The notes beneath the pieces were generated by a model, which saw only the letters and a list, made by a program, of their open reading frames with translations, searched no databases and was not told the origin of the DNA. From assembly GCA_045595725.1 (NCBI GenBank), contig JAZOAY010000118.1, positions 1 to 29,021 of the forward strand: DNA of 29,021 nucleotides. The letters are read 5' to 3'. Source of the stretch: SIG575 sp045595725 (lineage in GTDB: Bacteria > Bacillota > Clostridia > Oscillospirales > Acutalibacteraceae). The position numbers and the translations under genes are program-made. How positions within the stretch are numbered: position 1 is the stretch's first letter; every line of letters starts with the position of its first letter. Positions 1 through 7,372 of this stretch are shown here, in pieces.

Positions 1-1152
1 TTTGACCTTGAAGCAGAAGGATACTTCTACACAAGACTTCAAAATCCCACAAACGATGCAGTTGCAGCGAAAATCGCAGCTCTTGAAGGCGGCGTTGCAG
101 CAGTTCTCACTTCATCAGGTCAGGCAGCATCCTTCTACTCGGTTTTCAACATCTGCCATGCAGGTGACCATGTTGTGGCATCAGCTGCAATTTACGGAGG
201 TACATTCAACCTCTTCTCAGTTACAATGAAGAAGCTGGGAATCGATTTCACTTTTGTCAATCCCGATTCAACCGAGGAAGAACTGAATGCCGCATTCAAA
301 GAAAACACAAAGGTTGTTTTTGCAGAAACGCTTTCAAACCCCTCACTGAACGTTCTTGATATCGAGCTTTTTGCAAATGTGGCTCACGCTCACGGGGTTC
401 CCCTTATTGTTGACAACACATTTCCCACACCTATCAACTGCAGACCTTTCGAGTTTGGTGCAGACATCGTAACTCACTCAACAACAAAATACATGGACGG
501 TCACGCAACACAGGTTGGCGGTGTTATTGTTGACAGCGGTAACTTCGACTGGACAGCATCAGATAAATACCCGGGACTCACAACTCCCGATGAATCATAT
601 CACGGTGTTATTTACACAGAACGTTTCGGCAAAGGAGCATACATCACAAAATGTGTGACACAGCTCATGAGAGACTTGGGCTCAATCCCCTCTCCTCACA
701 ACGCTTTTCTCCTCAATCTCGGTCTTGAAACACTTTTCCTCAGAGTTCCCAGACATTGTGAAAATGCTCTTAAAGTGGCAAAATTCCTTGAAGCTAATGA
801 AAACGTTACATGGGTGAATTATCCCGGTCTTGAAGGCAATAAATATTATTCTCTCGCTCAGAAGTATATGCACGACGGCACAAGCGGTGTTGTCTCTTTC
901 GGTATCAAGGGCGGAAGAGAAGCTGCAACACGTTTTATGGATTCACTGAAGCTTGCAACAATCGCAACACACGTTGCAGACTGCAGAACATGTGTCCTTC
1001 ACCCTGCAAGCACAACTCACAGACAGCTCACATCTCAGCAGCTTGAGGAAGCAGGTGTTGCAGAAGACCTTATCAGATTCTCTGTAGGTCTTGAAGATGC
1101 TGAAGATATTATCGCCGACATCGCTCAGGCAATTGAAGCATCTCAGATGTAA
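1..1152 (+). CDS. metY: O-acetylhomoserine aminocarboxypropyltransferase (sulfhydrylase), 5' truncated by window
   Basis: This PLP enzyme of the Cys/Met metabolism family makes homocysteine (or methionine) from O-acetylhomoserine and sulfide (or methanethiol) in the cytoplasm. The frame is open from base 1 with no start, so the gene begins upstream; 383 residues are visible against about 425-430 for the family, so roughly 45 N-terminal residues are missing. Visible signatures are YFYTRLQNPT near the N-terminal side, the PLP-contact stretch VDNTFPTP, and the Schiff-base lysine in HSTTKYMDGH (visible residue 163). The C-terminal RFSVGLEDAEDIIADI is typical of the family. A shorter start at 175 would remove the conserved RLQNPT region and is not credible. 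MetY rather than cystathionine gamma-synthase is chosen on overall length and motif style; family certain, exact substrate likely. No terminator is visible directly after it. Confidence 0.93.
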   Translation, partial: FDLEAEGYFYTRLQNPTNDAVAAKIAALEGGVAAVLTSSGQAASFYSVFNICHAGDHVVASAAIYGGTFNLFSVTMKKLGIDFTFVNPDSTEEELNAAFKENTKVVFAETLSNPSLNVLDIELFANVAHAHGVPLIVDNTFPTPINCRPFEFGADIVTHSTTKYMDGHATQVGGVIVDSGNFDWTASDKYPGLTTPDESYHGVIYTERFGKGAYITKCVTQLMRDLGSIPSPHNAFLLNLGLETLFLRVPRHCENALKVAKFLEANENVTWVNYPGLEGNKYYSLAQKYMHDGTSGVVSFGIKGGREAATRFMDSLKLATIATHVADCRTCVLHPASTTHRQLTSQQLEEAGVAEDLIRFSVGLEDAEDIIADIAQAIEASQM

Positions 1153-1169
1153 AAAAACTTTTACAAATA

Positions 1170-1197
1170 TTGACTTTTGGATATTTGGTTGTATAAT
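1170..1197 (+). promoter_or_regulatory. Sigma-A-type promoter for the small Cys-rich protein gene
   Basis: TTGACT at 1170-1175 and TATAAT at 1192-1197 with a 16-bp spacer, 35 bp upstream of the next start codon and just after the metY stop. It suggests the small gene at 1233 is transcribed independently of metY. Confidence 0.7.
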
Positions 1198-1232
1198 GTA
1201 AATATAGACTAAACTCTCAGGAGGTAACTCAG

Positions 1233-1460
1233 ATGAAAAAAGCTCTTAAAATAATCGGTGCTATTGTGGCTGCAGCAGGTGTTGTTGCAGCAGCATATTA
1301 TCTCATTACAAAGTATTTCTGCAAGAAAGACGTTTGCACTTGCGAAGAATGCGAAGATGTTTGTTGTTTCGATGAAGATGGTGAAATCTGCGACTGTGCA
1401 GAATGTGTACAGGATGATGAAGCAGTAGAAATCGAAGAAGACAAACCTGCAGAAGAATAA
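1233..1460 (+). CDS. Small membrane-anchored Cys-rich acidic protein (75 aa), function unknown
   Basis: I do not recognise this as a named family. The start follows a full AGGAGGT site (1219-1225) with 7-nt spacing. Residues about 4-26 form one hydrophobic Ala/Val/Ile segment ending in YYLITKYF, a membrane anchor or uncleaved signal. The remainder has nine cysteines in about 35 residues, arranged as C, C-T-C, EEC, CC, C-D-C and AEC, followed by a strongly acidic Glu/Asp tail. Spacing such as CxCxxC would suit metal binding or disulfides, but no known zinc-ribbon or ferredoxin pattern is matched. It has its own promoter and terminator, so it is a monocistronic unit. Coding status is well supported by the SD, promoter and terminator; function is open. 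Confidence 0.8.
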   Translation: MKKALKIIGAIVAAAGVVAAAYYLITKYFCKKDVCTCEECEDVCCFDEDGEICDCAECVQDDEAVEIEEDKPAEE

Positions 1461-1464
1461 GATT

Positions 1465-1539
1465 GTAGGGTTGCCCCTTGCGGGCAACCTGATTTTTTAT
1501 AGATTTTTCAAAACAAAAAAACGCAAGGGTGTTCCCTAC
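1465..1539. repeat. Imperfect inverted repeat, possible interspersed palindromic element
   Basis: The arm at 1465-1482 (gtaggg...cccttgcg) matches the reverse complement of 1522-1539 at 14 of 18 positions: the outer 6 bp (GTAGGG/CCCTAC) and inner 8 bp (CCCTTGCG/CGCAAGGG) are perfect. The left arm also contains the terminator hairpin of the gene before it, so the two structures compete. It resembles the dispersed palindromic intergenic repeats of gut Clostridia, but copy number cannot be seen here. Confidence 0.5.
1468..1498 (+). terminator. Intrinsic terminator after the small Cys-rich protein gene
   Basis: Stem GGGTTGCCC (1468-1476) pairs with GGGCAACCT (1482-1490) across a 5-nt loop, with one G-T wobble at the base, followed by GATTTTTTAT. 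It lies 7 nt after the stop codon. Confidence 0.75.
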
Positions 1540-1551
1540 GATAATTCTGCA

Positions 1552-1586
1552 TAAAAAAACTCCTCAGCAAACTGAGGAGTTTTTAT
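1552..1586. terminator. Bidirectional intrinsic terminator overlapping the rfbD stop codon
   Basis: Perfect 11-bp stem AAACTCCTCAG (1557-1567) / CTGAGGAGTTT (1572-1582) with a 4-nt loop. An A-run at 1552-1559 gives the U-tract for minus-strand transcripts and TTTTTATT follows on the plus strand. The rfbD stop (1564-1566) lies inside the stem. Confidence 0.85.
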
Positions 1587-2430
1587 TGTTATTAAGTTCT
1601 TTTATGTATCTTGTCAATGCATCATCCTGAGACGGTAAAAGTGAAAAACCGTTATCTGTCAGGCATTTCTTTGAAAGTCTTGAGTTAAGCGGTCTTTTTG
1701 CTTTCACAGGATACTCGGAAGTAGGAATAGGGTTAATCTTTGTAGAAAGACCCGATTTTTCCATTATGCTCTGTGCAAAATCTGCCCAACTCATAAAGCC
1801 TTCATTTGTTGCGTGATAAACACCGTATTTTTCGGTTTTAATCATAGAAACAAGAAGCTTTGCCAGATCTCTTGTGTATGTAGGTGAACCTATCTGGTCT
1901 GCGACTACATTAAGTTCATCTCTTGTTTCGGCAAGACGGCGCATTGTTTTTACAAAATTATTGCCGTTTATACCGTAAACCCATGAGGTTCTCACAATAA
2001 ATGTTCTCGAGCAATTCTCAATGGCATTTTTTTCGCCCTCAAGTTTTGTTTTACCGTATATGTTCTGAGGATTTTTTGTATCTTCGGGCTCATAAGCGTC
2101 TTTTCCGTCACCGCCGAAAACATAGTCCGTACTGATATAAATCATTTTTGCACCTATTTTTTCACAGGCTTCTGCAATAAAAAGGCTTCCGTCTGCGTTG
2201 ATTTTTCTGCAGATTTCTTCTTCATCTTCTGCTTTGTCAACTGCGGTATACGCTGCACAATGAATTACACCGTCAGGTTTATGTTCAAAAATAAAGTTCT
2301 GGGTTTCTTCTTTGTTTGTCAGATCAAATTCTTCAATGTCACAAGGAATGGACTCAATTTTGTTTTTCTGAAGTTCTTCCACAACATCGTGACCCAACTG
2401 ACCTTTTACACCTGTTACGAGGATTTTCAT
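1564..2430 (-). CDS. rfbD: dTDP-4-dehydrorhamnose reductase
   Basis: Last step of dTDP-L-rhamnose synthesis: NAD(P)H-dependent reduction of dTDP-4-keto-L-rhamnose in the cytoplasm. The 288-residue length is normal. An N-terminal Rossmann glycine motif (VTGVKGQLG, residues 5-13), the STDYVFGG stretch and the catalytic Tyr-x-x-x-Lys (YGKTK, about residue 129) mark it as an extended short-chain dehydrogenase of the RmlD type. Its ATG overlaps the rfbC stop by 4 nt (ATGA), so translation is coupled. It is the last gene of rfbA-rfbC-rfbD. Its final codons and stop lie in the terminator stem. Confidence 0.95.
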   Translation of the reverse strand: MKILVTGVKGQLGHDVVEELQKNKIESIPCDIEEFDLTNKEETQNFIFEHKPDGVIHCAAYTAVDKAEDEEEICRKINADGSLFIAEACEKIGAKMIYISTDYVFGGDGKDAYEPEDTKNPQNIYGKTKLEGEKNAIENCSRTFIVRTSWVYGINGNNFVKTMRRLAETRDELNVVADQIGSPTYTRDLAKLLVSMIKTEKYGVYHATNEGFMSWADFAQSIMEKSGLSTKINPIPTSEYPVKAKRPLNSRLSKKCLTDNGFSLLPSQDDALTRYIKELNNNKNSSVC

Positions 2431-2999
2431 TTCAGGACTTCCGCCCTTTCATAAAAAAATCTCACGTCGCTGTCTTCAAATTTAGGAGCTTTAACATCCT
2501 TCTCACTGAGAATGGGGTTATCATTTCCCCAATCAACGCCGAATGCTTCATCGCAGTAACATACGCTTCTGTCATTCTCAGGTGAATAATAATCATCAAC
2601 CTTATATGAAAATTCCACATCATCTGTAAGAGTGATAAATCCGTGTAAAAATCCTTTGGGAACAAAAAGCTGTTTTTTATTTTCTTCCGTCAGTTCAACG
2701 GAAATCCATTGAAGATATGTGGGAGAACCTTCTCTGATATCAACGATAACATCAAGCACTCCGCCTTTAATACATGTTACAAGTTTTGCCTGACATTTAG
2801 GATTTGTCTGACAATGGAGTCCTCGGAGTGTGCCTTTCTTCTGAGAAAAAGAACGGTTGTCCTGAACGAAATCCACATCAATACCTGCATCAATAAGGGC
2901 ATTTTTATTGTAGCTTTCCATAAACCAGCCACGGTGGTCACCGAAAACCTTAGGTTCTATAATAAACGCATCTTCAAGAGGCGTCTTAATAATATTCAT
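2427..2999 (-). CDS. rfbC: dTDP-4-dehydrorhamnose 3,5-epimerase
   Basis: Cupin-fold epimerase that inverts C3 and C5 of dTDP-4-keto-6-deoxy-glucose. The 190-residue length fits the family. The RGLHCQ stretch (about residues 59-64) carries the catalytic histidine (usual form RGLHFQ or RGLHYQ, so Cys here is a mild variant), preceded by FVQDNRSFS, and FVPKGFLHGF follows in the second half. The start lies 2 nt after the rfbA stop, with its SD (AAAGGA) inside the rfbA 3' end, and its stop overlaps the rfbD start. This is the middle gene of a tightly coupled operon. Confidence 0.96.
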   Translation of the reverse strand: MNIIKTPLEDAFIIEPKVFGDHRGWFMESYNKNALIDAGIDVDFVQDNRSFSQKKGTLRGLHCQTNPKCQAKLVTCIKGGVLDVIVDIREGSPTYLQWISVELTEENKKQLFVPKGFLHGFITLTDDVEFSYKVDDYYSPENDRSVCYCDEAFGVDWGNDNPILSEKDVKAPKFEDSDVRFFYERAEVLK

Positions 3000-3001
3000 T
3001 C

Positions 3002-3940
3002 TTATTTTCCTTTCGACTCATCATCTTCACGGCCCCAATGAGGACGCTGACCGGGTTTATCCGCATAGAGGATTTTACCCTCGGCAACTCTCATAAGATG
3101 CTGACCGTAAGAGGATTTGCCGTATTTATTTGCTGATTCAACAAGCTTTGATTTTGTAATCCAATGCATGTTGTAGGCAATTTCTTCAGGTGCAGATATT
3201 TTTATACCCTGAAGTGTTTCAATTGTTTTAACGAAATTACCTGCATCCATAAGCGAGTCAACTGTTCCTGTATCAAGCCAGGCAAAACCTCTGCCGAGAG
3301 TTTTAACTTCAAGTGCTCCCGCTTCAAGGTACATTCTGTTAATATCGGTGATTTCATACTCACCTCTTGCACTCTTTTTAAGGTTCTTTGCATATTCCAC
3401 AACTTTGTTATCATAGAAGTAAAGACCTGTTACTGCATAGTTTGACTTGGGTTTCTGCGGCTTTTCTTCAATTGAAACTGCATGACCTTCCTTGTCAAAC
3501 TCAACTACACCAAAAGCTCTGGGGTCTTCAACATAGTAACCGAAAATTGTTGCGCCTTCTTCTCTCTTTGCCGCCTGTCTGAGAATATGACCGAGACCGC
3601 TTCCGTAGAAAATGTTGTCACCGAGTATCATTGCAACATTGTCTTTGCCGATAAACTTCTCACCGATAACAAAAGCCTGTGCAAGACCTTCCGGTTTTTC
3701 CTGAACTGCATAAGAAAGTTTAAGGCCAAACTGTTTGCCGTCACCCAAAAGATGTTCAAACTTAGGTGTGTCTTCCTTAGTTGAAATAATAAGGATTTCT
3801 CTGATACCTGCCAACATAAGGTTTGAGAGAGGATAATATATCATCGGTTTATCATAAACCGGTAAAAGCTGTTTACTTGTAACCATTGTCAGGGGGTAAA
3901 GTCTTGTGCCGGAACCGCCTGCAAGAATAATTCCTTTCAC
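3002..3940 (-). CDS. rfbA: Glucose-1-phosphate thymidylyltransferase
   Basis: First committed step of dTDP-sugar synthesis: glucose-1-phosphate plus dTTP gives dTDP-glucose. The nucleotidyltransferase signature GGSGTRLYPLT is at residues 8-18, with QEKPEGLAQAF, ILGDNIFYG and VSIEEKPQKPKS downstream, all RmlA hallmarks. The protein has 312 residues against about 290 usual, with a charged C-terminal tail after YADKPGQRP. The start is GTG, with GGAG upstream at 9-nt spacing and no better ATG nearby. It leads the operon rfbA-rfbC-rfbD; the partner rfbB is about 19 kb away in this window. A near-consensus promoter and a 5' hairpin lie upstream. Confidence 0.96.
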   Translation of the reverse strand: MKGIILAGGSGTRLYPLTMVTSKQLLPVYDKPMIYYPLSNLMLAGIREILIISTKEDTPKFEHLLGDGKQFGLKLSYAVQEKPEGLAQAFVIGEKFIGKDNVAMILGDNIFYGSGLGHILRQAAKREEGATIFGYYVEDPRAFGVVEFDKEGHAVSIEEKPQKPKSNYAVTGLYFYDNKVVEYAKNLKKSARGEYEITDINRMYLEAGALEVKTLGRGFAWLDTGTVDSLMDAGNFVKTIETLQGIKISAPEEIAYNMHWITKSKLVESANKYGKSSYGQHLMRVAEGKILYADKPGQRPHWGREDDESKGK

Positions 3941-3972
3941 CTAAACACGCTCCTTTTTCTTTATGAAAATTC

Positions 3973-3991
3973 TGTCCGTGATACACGGACA
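3973..3991 (-). other. Perfect stem-loop at the predicted 5' end of the rfbACD mRNA
   Basis: TGTCCGTG (3973-3980) and CACGGACA (3984-3991) form an 8-bp perfect stem with a 3-nt loop. With the -10 box at 3997-4002 on the minus strand, transcription should start near 3990, so the hairpin would sit at the extreme 5' end of the mRNA. It could be a 5' stabiliser or a repressor operator; the sequence does not decide. Confidence 0.6.
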
Positions 3992-3996
3992 CGTAT

Positions 3997-4025
3997 ATTA
4001 TAAAACTTTTTTCCCGTTTCGTCAA
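3997..4025 (-). promoter_or_regulatory. Promoter of rfbA-rfbC-rfbD
   Basis: On the minus strand, TTGACG (4025-4020) and TATAAT (4002-3997) with a 17-bp spacer. This is close to the sigma-A consensus and lies about 50 bp upstream of the rfbA GTG start. It implies the rhamnose operon is transcribed separately from the protease gene upstream. Confidence 0.8.
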
Positions 4026-4093
4026 ATTTTTCTTAATTTTTTAACAAATTTTTTAATTTGTCAAAATATCTTTTGCAAAATTCCTACAAAATT

Positions 4094-6889
4094 CTACTCG
4101 AAAATTACCGTAAAGAATATACGTATCGTATATATGATTCTCGCAAAAAACGCTTTTAAAGTCACAAGAAAAGAAGTGTCATTTTCTCCTGTATCTATGT
4201 CTTTTTTCAGACTTTCAAACCATTCATCCGTATCTGTTGTTATTTCAAAAACTTTTTTCTCACTTGCAAAACTATCTTCAGTTGCAGGTTTACAGATAAC
4301 AAACGTATATTTTTCTCCGGGAGTAAGATTTTTAAAAACGCCGTCAGAATAACTGTCGGTTTCCTCGCAGTAATAACTGAGACCGTCAATTGCCGTAAAG
4401 GCTACTTTGGTTTTACCGATTTTCTCTGTTAAAACCTCACCTTCGATTTCAGGTCTTTCGGGAATTACCCATTTAACAACGTGAGATGCAAAATTACCGT
4501 TACCTGCTTTGCGGTACAGATACATTGTTTCTCCTGGGAATGCAGGGATATAGTCAAACTCTACTGAATTTTCATCGAAGAAGGTCTCTTCTTCTGAAAA
4601 CTTATAATAAACCCTTTCACCGAACATTTCCACAGAACATTCGTCAACAAAATTAATCTGCGGAACAATTATTGATTTTCTTCCCGGAAGCTGACAAAGA
4701 AAGTCTTCTTCACCGACTTCAACAATAAATGTCATCATTGAGGGAGAGTCAATCCATTCCGTCACTTTGTCTCCGTTGCGGATAGTCTTGTAATATTTAG
4801 TTTTTACGGAAACTCTCGTTTCATCAAACAGAATTGTCTCCGCTTCGTAATCGTAATCAACAGGATTCACAAAAACTTTGAACGTGTAGGTATGGGATTT
4901 ATAACCGCTTTCCTCAACTGTTATTTCCACAGTGTTGGCGGTATATTCCTCAACAGGTACAATGAGTGTTTCTCCGCTCGGAACAGAAACACCGTTAATT
5001 GATATATCATAATACGACTCAGCTGTAACTCCCACACTTTTACTTGCGTGATCAATAAGAATTGTTTCCTGATTTTTTTCTGTCAGGTCAACTTCCGTTT
5101 CTGAAAATTCTGTTGAGAACACGAGAGATTCAAGTGCCGTTACCGCCTGAGTATATTGACGTGTATAAACTTCACCGAAACCGTTTTCATCCTTAGCCAC
5201 AGCTTTAACCGTCATTTTGTCAGTAATTGCAAAAGGACATGTATAAAGAATACCGTTTTCATAAGGATCGGAACCGTCAGTTGTATAATAAATTTCATCA
5301 GCGCTTAAGCAGGAAAGTTCAAGTTTTTCCGTAATGGGAACTTCACCGCTGTCAAGAGAAAATTTTATATGCTTACTTTCACTCGTAAAAGCCTTTATTG
5401 CAAAATTTCCCAACCTCATATACTCAGTAGGCCCATCAAATCCTTTGATAACCTTCTGATGAATGTCTTCCCACCTTTCACCGTCCTGACTTACAAAGCT
5501 TTCACCGGCACCGCTTACATTAGCCGTTGACTGGAGTCTGTATTCCATGTAAATTGCCTCAACCTGAGCAACAAGAGTTTCCGTAGGATTGTTGAGATAA
5601 ACAACAATGCTGAATTTTTCACCTTTTTCGAGTTCTATTCCCTTTTCAAGTTGTTCTGTATAATAACCGGGCAATTCTTTTTTACCGCTGAATTCACTTT
5701 TCAGCGTACCTGATGTAGGGTCGTTTTTATTTGTGATGTCTGTATAAATTTCAACTCTGTATTCAGTATTTACATCTGTAGTGTAGAAAGATACTGCTTC
5801 AAGAACTTCATGTCTTTTACTGCTGAAAATATTCGCCATGAAAATTTCCGTTGAATCATTAAATCCCACAGGAGTATACTGAACACTTTCGTCATGAGAA
5901 TAAATGTTTTCATAGTTATCCTTACTTTCGTAGAGATAAATACCCACATAGTCAATTGTTACATCTTCATAGGAAAGCCAGAAAAAGCCTTCATCTCCCC
6001 AGATTTCTCCCCAACTGTTCTGAACAAGCCATGCCCCGTCGTTAAGAATTGACTCTGAATTATTGAAATTTTCTTTTGGGAAATTATCGTCCCAACCAAC
6101 AATAGTAACCGAATGATTGGTGTAATCACCTGTGGGATTATACCATGCATTAGTTTCAGCATTGAAATTTTCACTTCTGTTTGAAGCAAGATAAGAAATA
6201 TCAACAGCCTGTCCTGTTTTCACCATCTGTTCTTTTACCTGACTTACAAGCAAACGTTTTGCCTGTAACTGTTCTTCTTCACCCATATATTCGTATTCGG
6301 GGAAAGAGATCATATTCTGCATGTGTGCAACAGAAGTATAACGGAAACTTTCCGAAATTTTTTCGTTTTTATAGGGAAAATCGCTCTCAGGTGCAGGACC
6401 GTACCAGTTTGCAAGTGCATCACATGCCGTCCAGTCAAAGCCGCCGTTATTATATGGGTCATAGCCGCTGAAAATAAAATTAAATGCCTTTTTCTGATTT
6501 GCAGAAGAATAGGCAAAATAAGAAAGATGTGCTTCGGACAAAATCGTATCCGTACCTTTCTGTGCAAGCCCTGTCTCACTTGAAGTCAATGCCGCAAAAG
6601 CCCAACATGTACCCATTTCGCCCTGATCACCTGTTTTGTCCACATGATTAACGGCAAATTCCGTTGGAAGAGGTATCACTTTATTTGATTTTTTCGTTTC
6701 CGGCAGACGCGAAGTAACAGGAGACGAAATTCTTCCTCCGTTATTCAGAATTTCTTTATCTTTTTCAGTCAGGCCTGAAAATGTAAGTTCTTCGATTTCT
6801 TCGTATGCAAAAGAATCTGCACCGAAAACAGAAAGCGGACTCAACACAAAAATTGTGCTGAGAATAAGTGAAATGATTTTCTTCTTCAT
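4094..6889 (-). CDS. Secreted papain-like (C1A) cysteine protease, multidomain, with C-terminal membrane segment
   Basis: Predicted exported cysteine endopeptidase of 931 residues. The ATG at 6889 is preferred over an in-frame TTG 9 nt earlier because AAGGAG is then 9 nt away. Residues 1-24 are a signal peptide (Lys-rich start, hydrophobic core, VFGA). The papain core follows: oxyanion Gln89 in DQGEMGTCW, nucleophile Cys95, His259 in NHSVTIVGWDD and Asn291 in QNSWGEIW. After it comes a beta-rich region resembling the lectin-like domain of clostridial C1 proteases, then a chitobiase/HEX C-terminal-like segment (YYTTDGSDPY), further Ig-like stretches, and a hydrophobic C-terminal segment (ARIIYTIRIFFTVIF) that could anchor it. 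It lies 36 bp downstream of a C_GCAxxG_C_C gene and is probably co-transcribed. The protease call is firm; the accessory domain names are approximate. Confidence 0.9.
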   Translation of the reverse strand: MKKKIISLILSTIFVLSPLSVFGADSFAYEEIEELTFSGLTEKDKEILNNGGRISSPVTSRLPETKKSNKVIPLPTEFAVNHVDKTGDQGEMGTCWAFAALTSSETGLAQKGTDTILSEAHLSYFAYSSANQKKAFNFIFSGYDPYNNGGFDWTACDALANWYGPAPESDFPYKNEKISESFRYTSVAHMQNMISFPEYEYMGEEEQLQAKRLLVSQVKEQMVKTGQAVDISYLASNRSENFNAETNAWYNPTGDYTNHSVTIVGWDDNFPKENFNNSESILNDGAWLVQNSWGEIWGDEGFFWLSYEDVTIDYVGIYLYESKDNYENIYSHDESVQYTPVGFNDSTEIFMANIFSSKRHEVLEAVSFYTTDVNTEYRVEIYTDITNKNDPTSGTLKSEFSGKKELPGYYTEQLEKGIELEKGEKFSIVVYLNNPTETLVAQVEAIYMEYRLQSTANVSGAGESFVSQDGERWEDIHQKVIKGFDGPTEYMRLGNFAIKAFTSESKHIKFSLDSGEVPITEKLELSCLSADEIYYTTDGSDPYENGILYTCPFAITDKMTVKAVAKDENGFGEVYTRQYTQAVTALESLVFSTEFSETEVDLTEKNQETILIDHASKSVGVTAESYYDISINGVSVPSGETLIVPVEEYTANTVEITVEESGYKSHTYTFKVFVNPVDYDYEAETILFDETRVSVKTKYYKTIRNGDKVTEWIDSPSMMTFIVEVGEEDFLCQLPGRKSIIVPQINFVDECSVEMFGERVYYKFSEEETFFDENSVEFDYIPAFPGETMYLYRKAGNGNFASHVVKWVIPERPEIEGEVLTEKIGKTKVAFTAIDGLSYYCEETDSYSDGVFKNLTPGEKYTFVICKPATEDSFASEKKVFEITTDTDEWFESLKKDIDTGENDTSFLVTLKAFFARIIYTIRIFFTVIFE

Positions 6890-6925
6890 GAAAATCAACT
6901 CCTTCCTTTGCGGATTTTTTTGAAA

Positions 6926-7372
6926 TTATTTAAGATATTCGTCCATTATCATTGCCGCCTGTCTTACAATCTCTGCACAGGGACGTGTTTTTTTGTAGTG
7001 TTCTGTTCTCTCTTCCGGAACATGACTTGCAGATGGGCCGTCCATTCCGAGCAGTTCACGACAGATAAAGGAACCGCCGTTTCTTTTTTCAAATTCTTCT
7101 TTTATCTGTCTTACTTTTTCGTAAACATCTTTTTTTGACTGAGATGCATCCGAAAGGTCTGTATCGGTTGCAAGACCAATGAGAAGAGTACATCCGCTGA
7201 ATGCGCCGCAGACTTCACGAAGTCTGCCGAATCCTCCGCCAAAGCCCGATGACAATCTCATTGCAGTTTCATCATCAATACCGAATTTATCAGAAAATGC
7301 ACAAAAAACTGCCTGCGAACAATTATACCCTTTTTCAAAAAGTTCAACTGCCTTTTCAACTCTGTTTTCCAT
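6926..7372 (-). CDS. C_GCAxxG_C_C family protein (redox/metal-type Cys protein)
   Basis: Small cytoplasmic protein (148 residues) of the C_GCAxxG_C_C family, whose biochemical role is not settled; conserved cysteines suggest redox or metal-cluster binding. Visible in order are the N-terminal GYNCSQAVF, GFGGGFGRLREVCGAFSGC, FICRELLG and a final RPCAEIVRQAA, matching the family's Cys layout. The ATG at 7372 is preferred over a TTG at 7381 because AAAGGAG lies 10 nt from the ATG but too near the TTG. Its start overlaps the 3' end of the upstream lipoprotein gene by 17 bp, indicating translational coupling, and the protease gene follows after 36 bp. Confidence 0.85.
   Translation of the reverse strand: MENRVEKAVELFEKGYNCSQAVFCAFSDKFGIDDETAMRLSSGFGGGFGRLREVCGAFSGCTLLIGLATDTDLSDASQSKKDVYEKVRQIKEEFEKRNGGSFICRELLGMDGPSASHVPEERTEHYKKTRPCAEIVRQAAMIMDEYLK

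Noticed and set aside
4044..4061. Hairpin ACAAATT/AATTTGT after the protease gene as a terminator
   Set aside because: Read on the minus strand it is followed by A-rich, not T-rich, sequence, and the stem has only weak A-T pairs. I do not call a terminator there.
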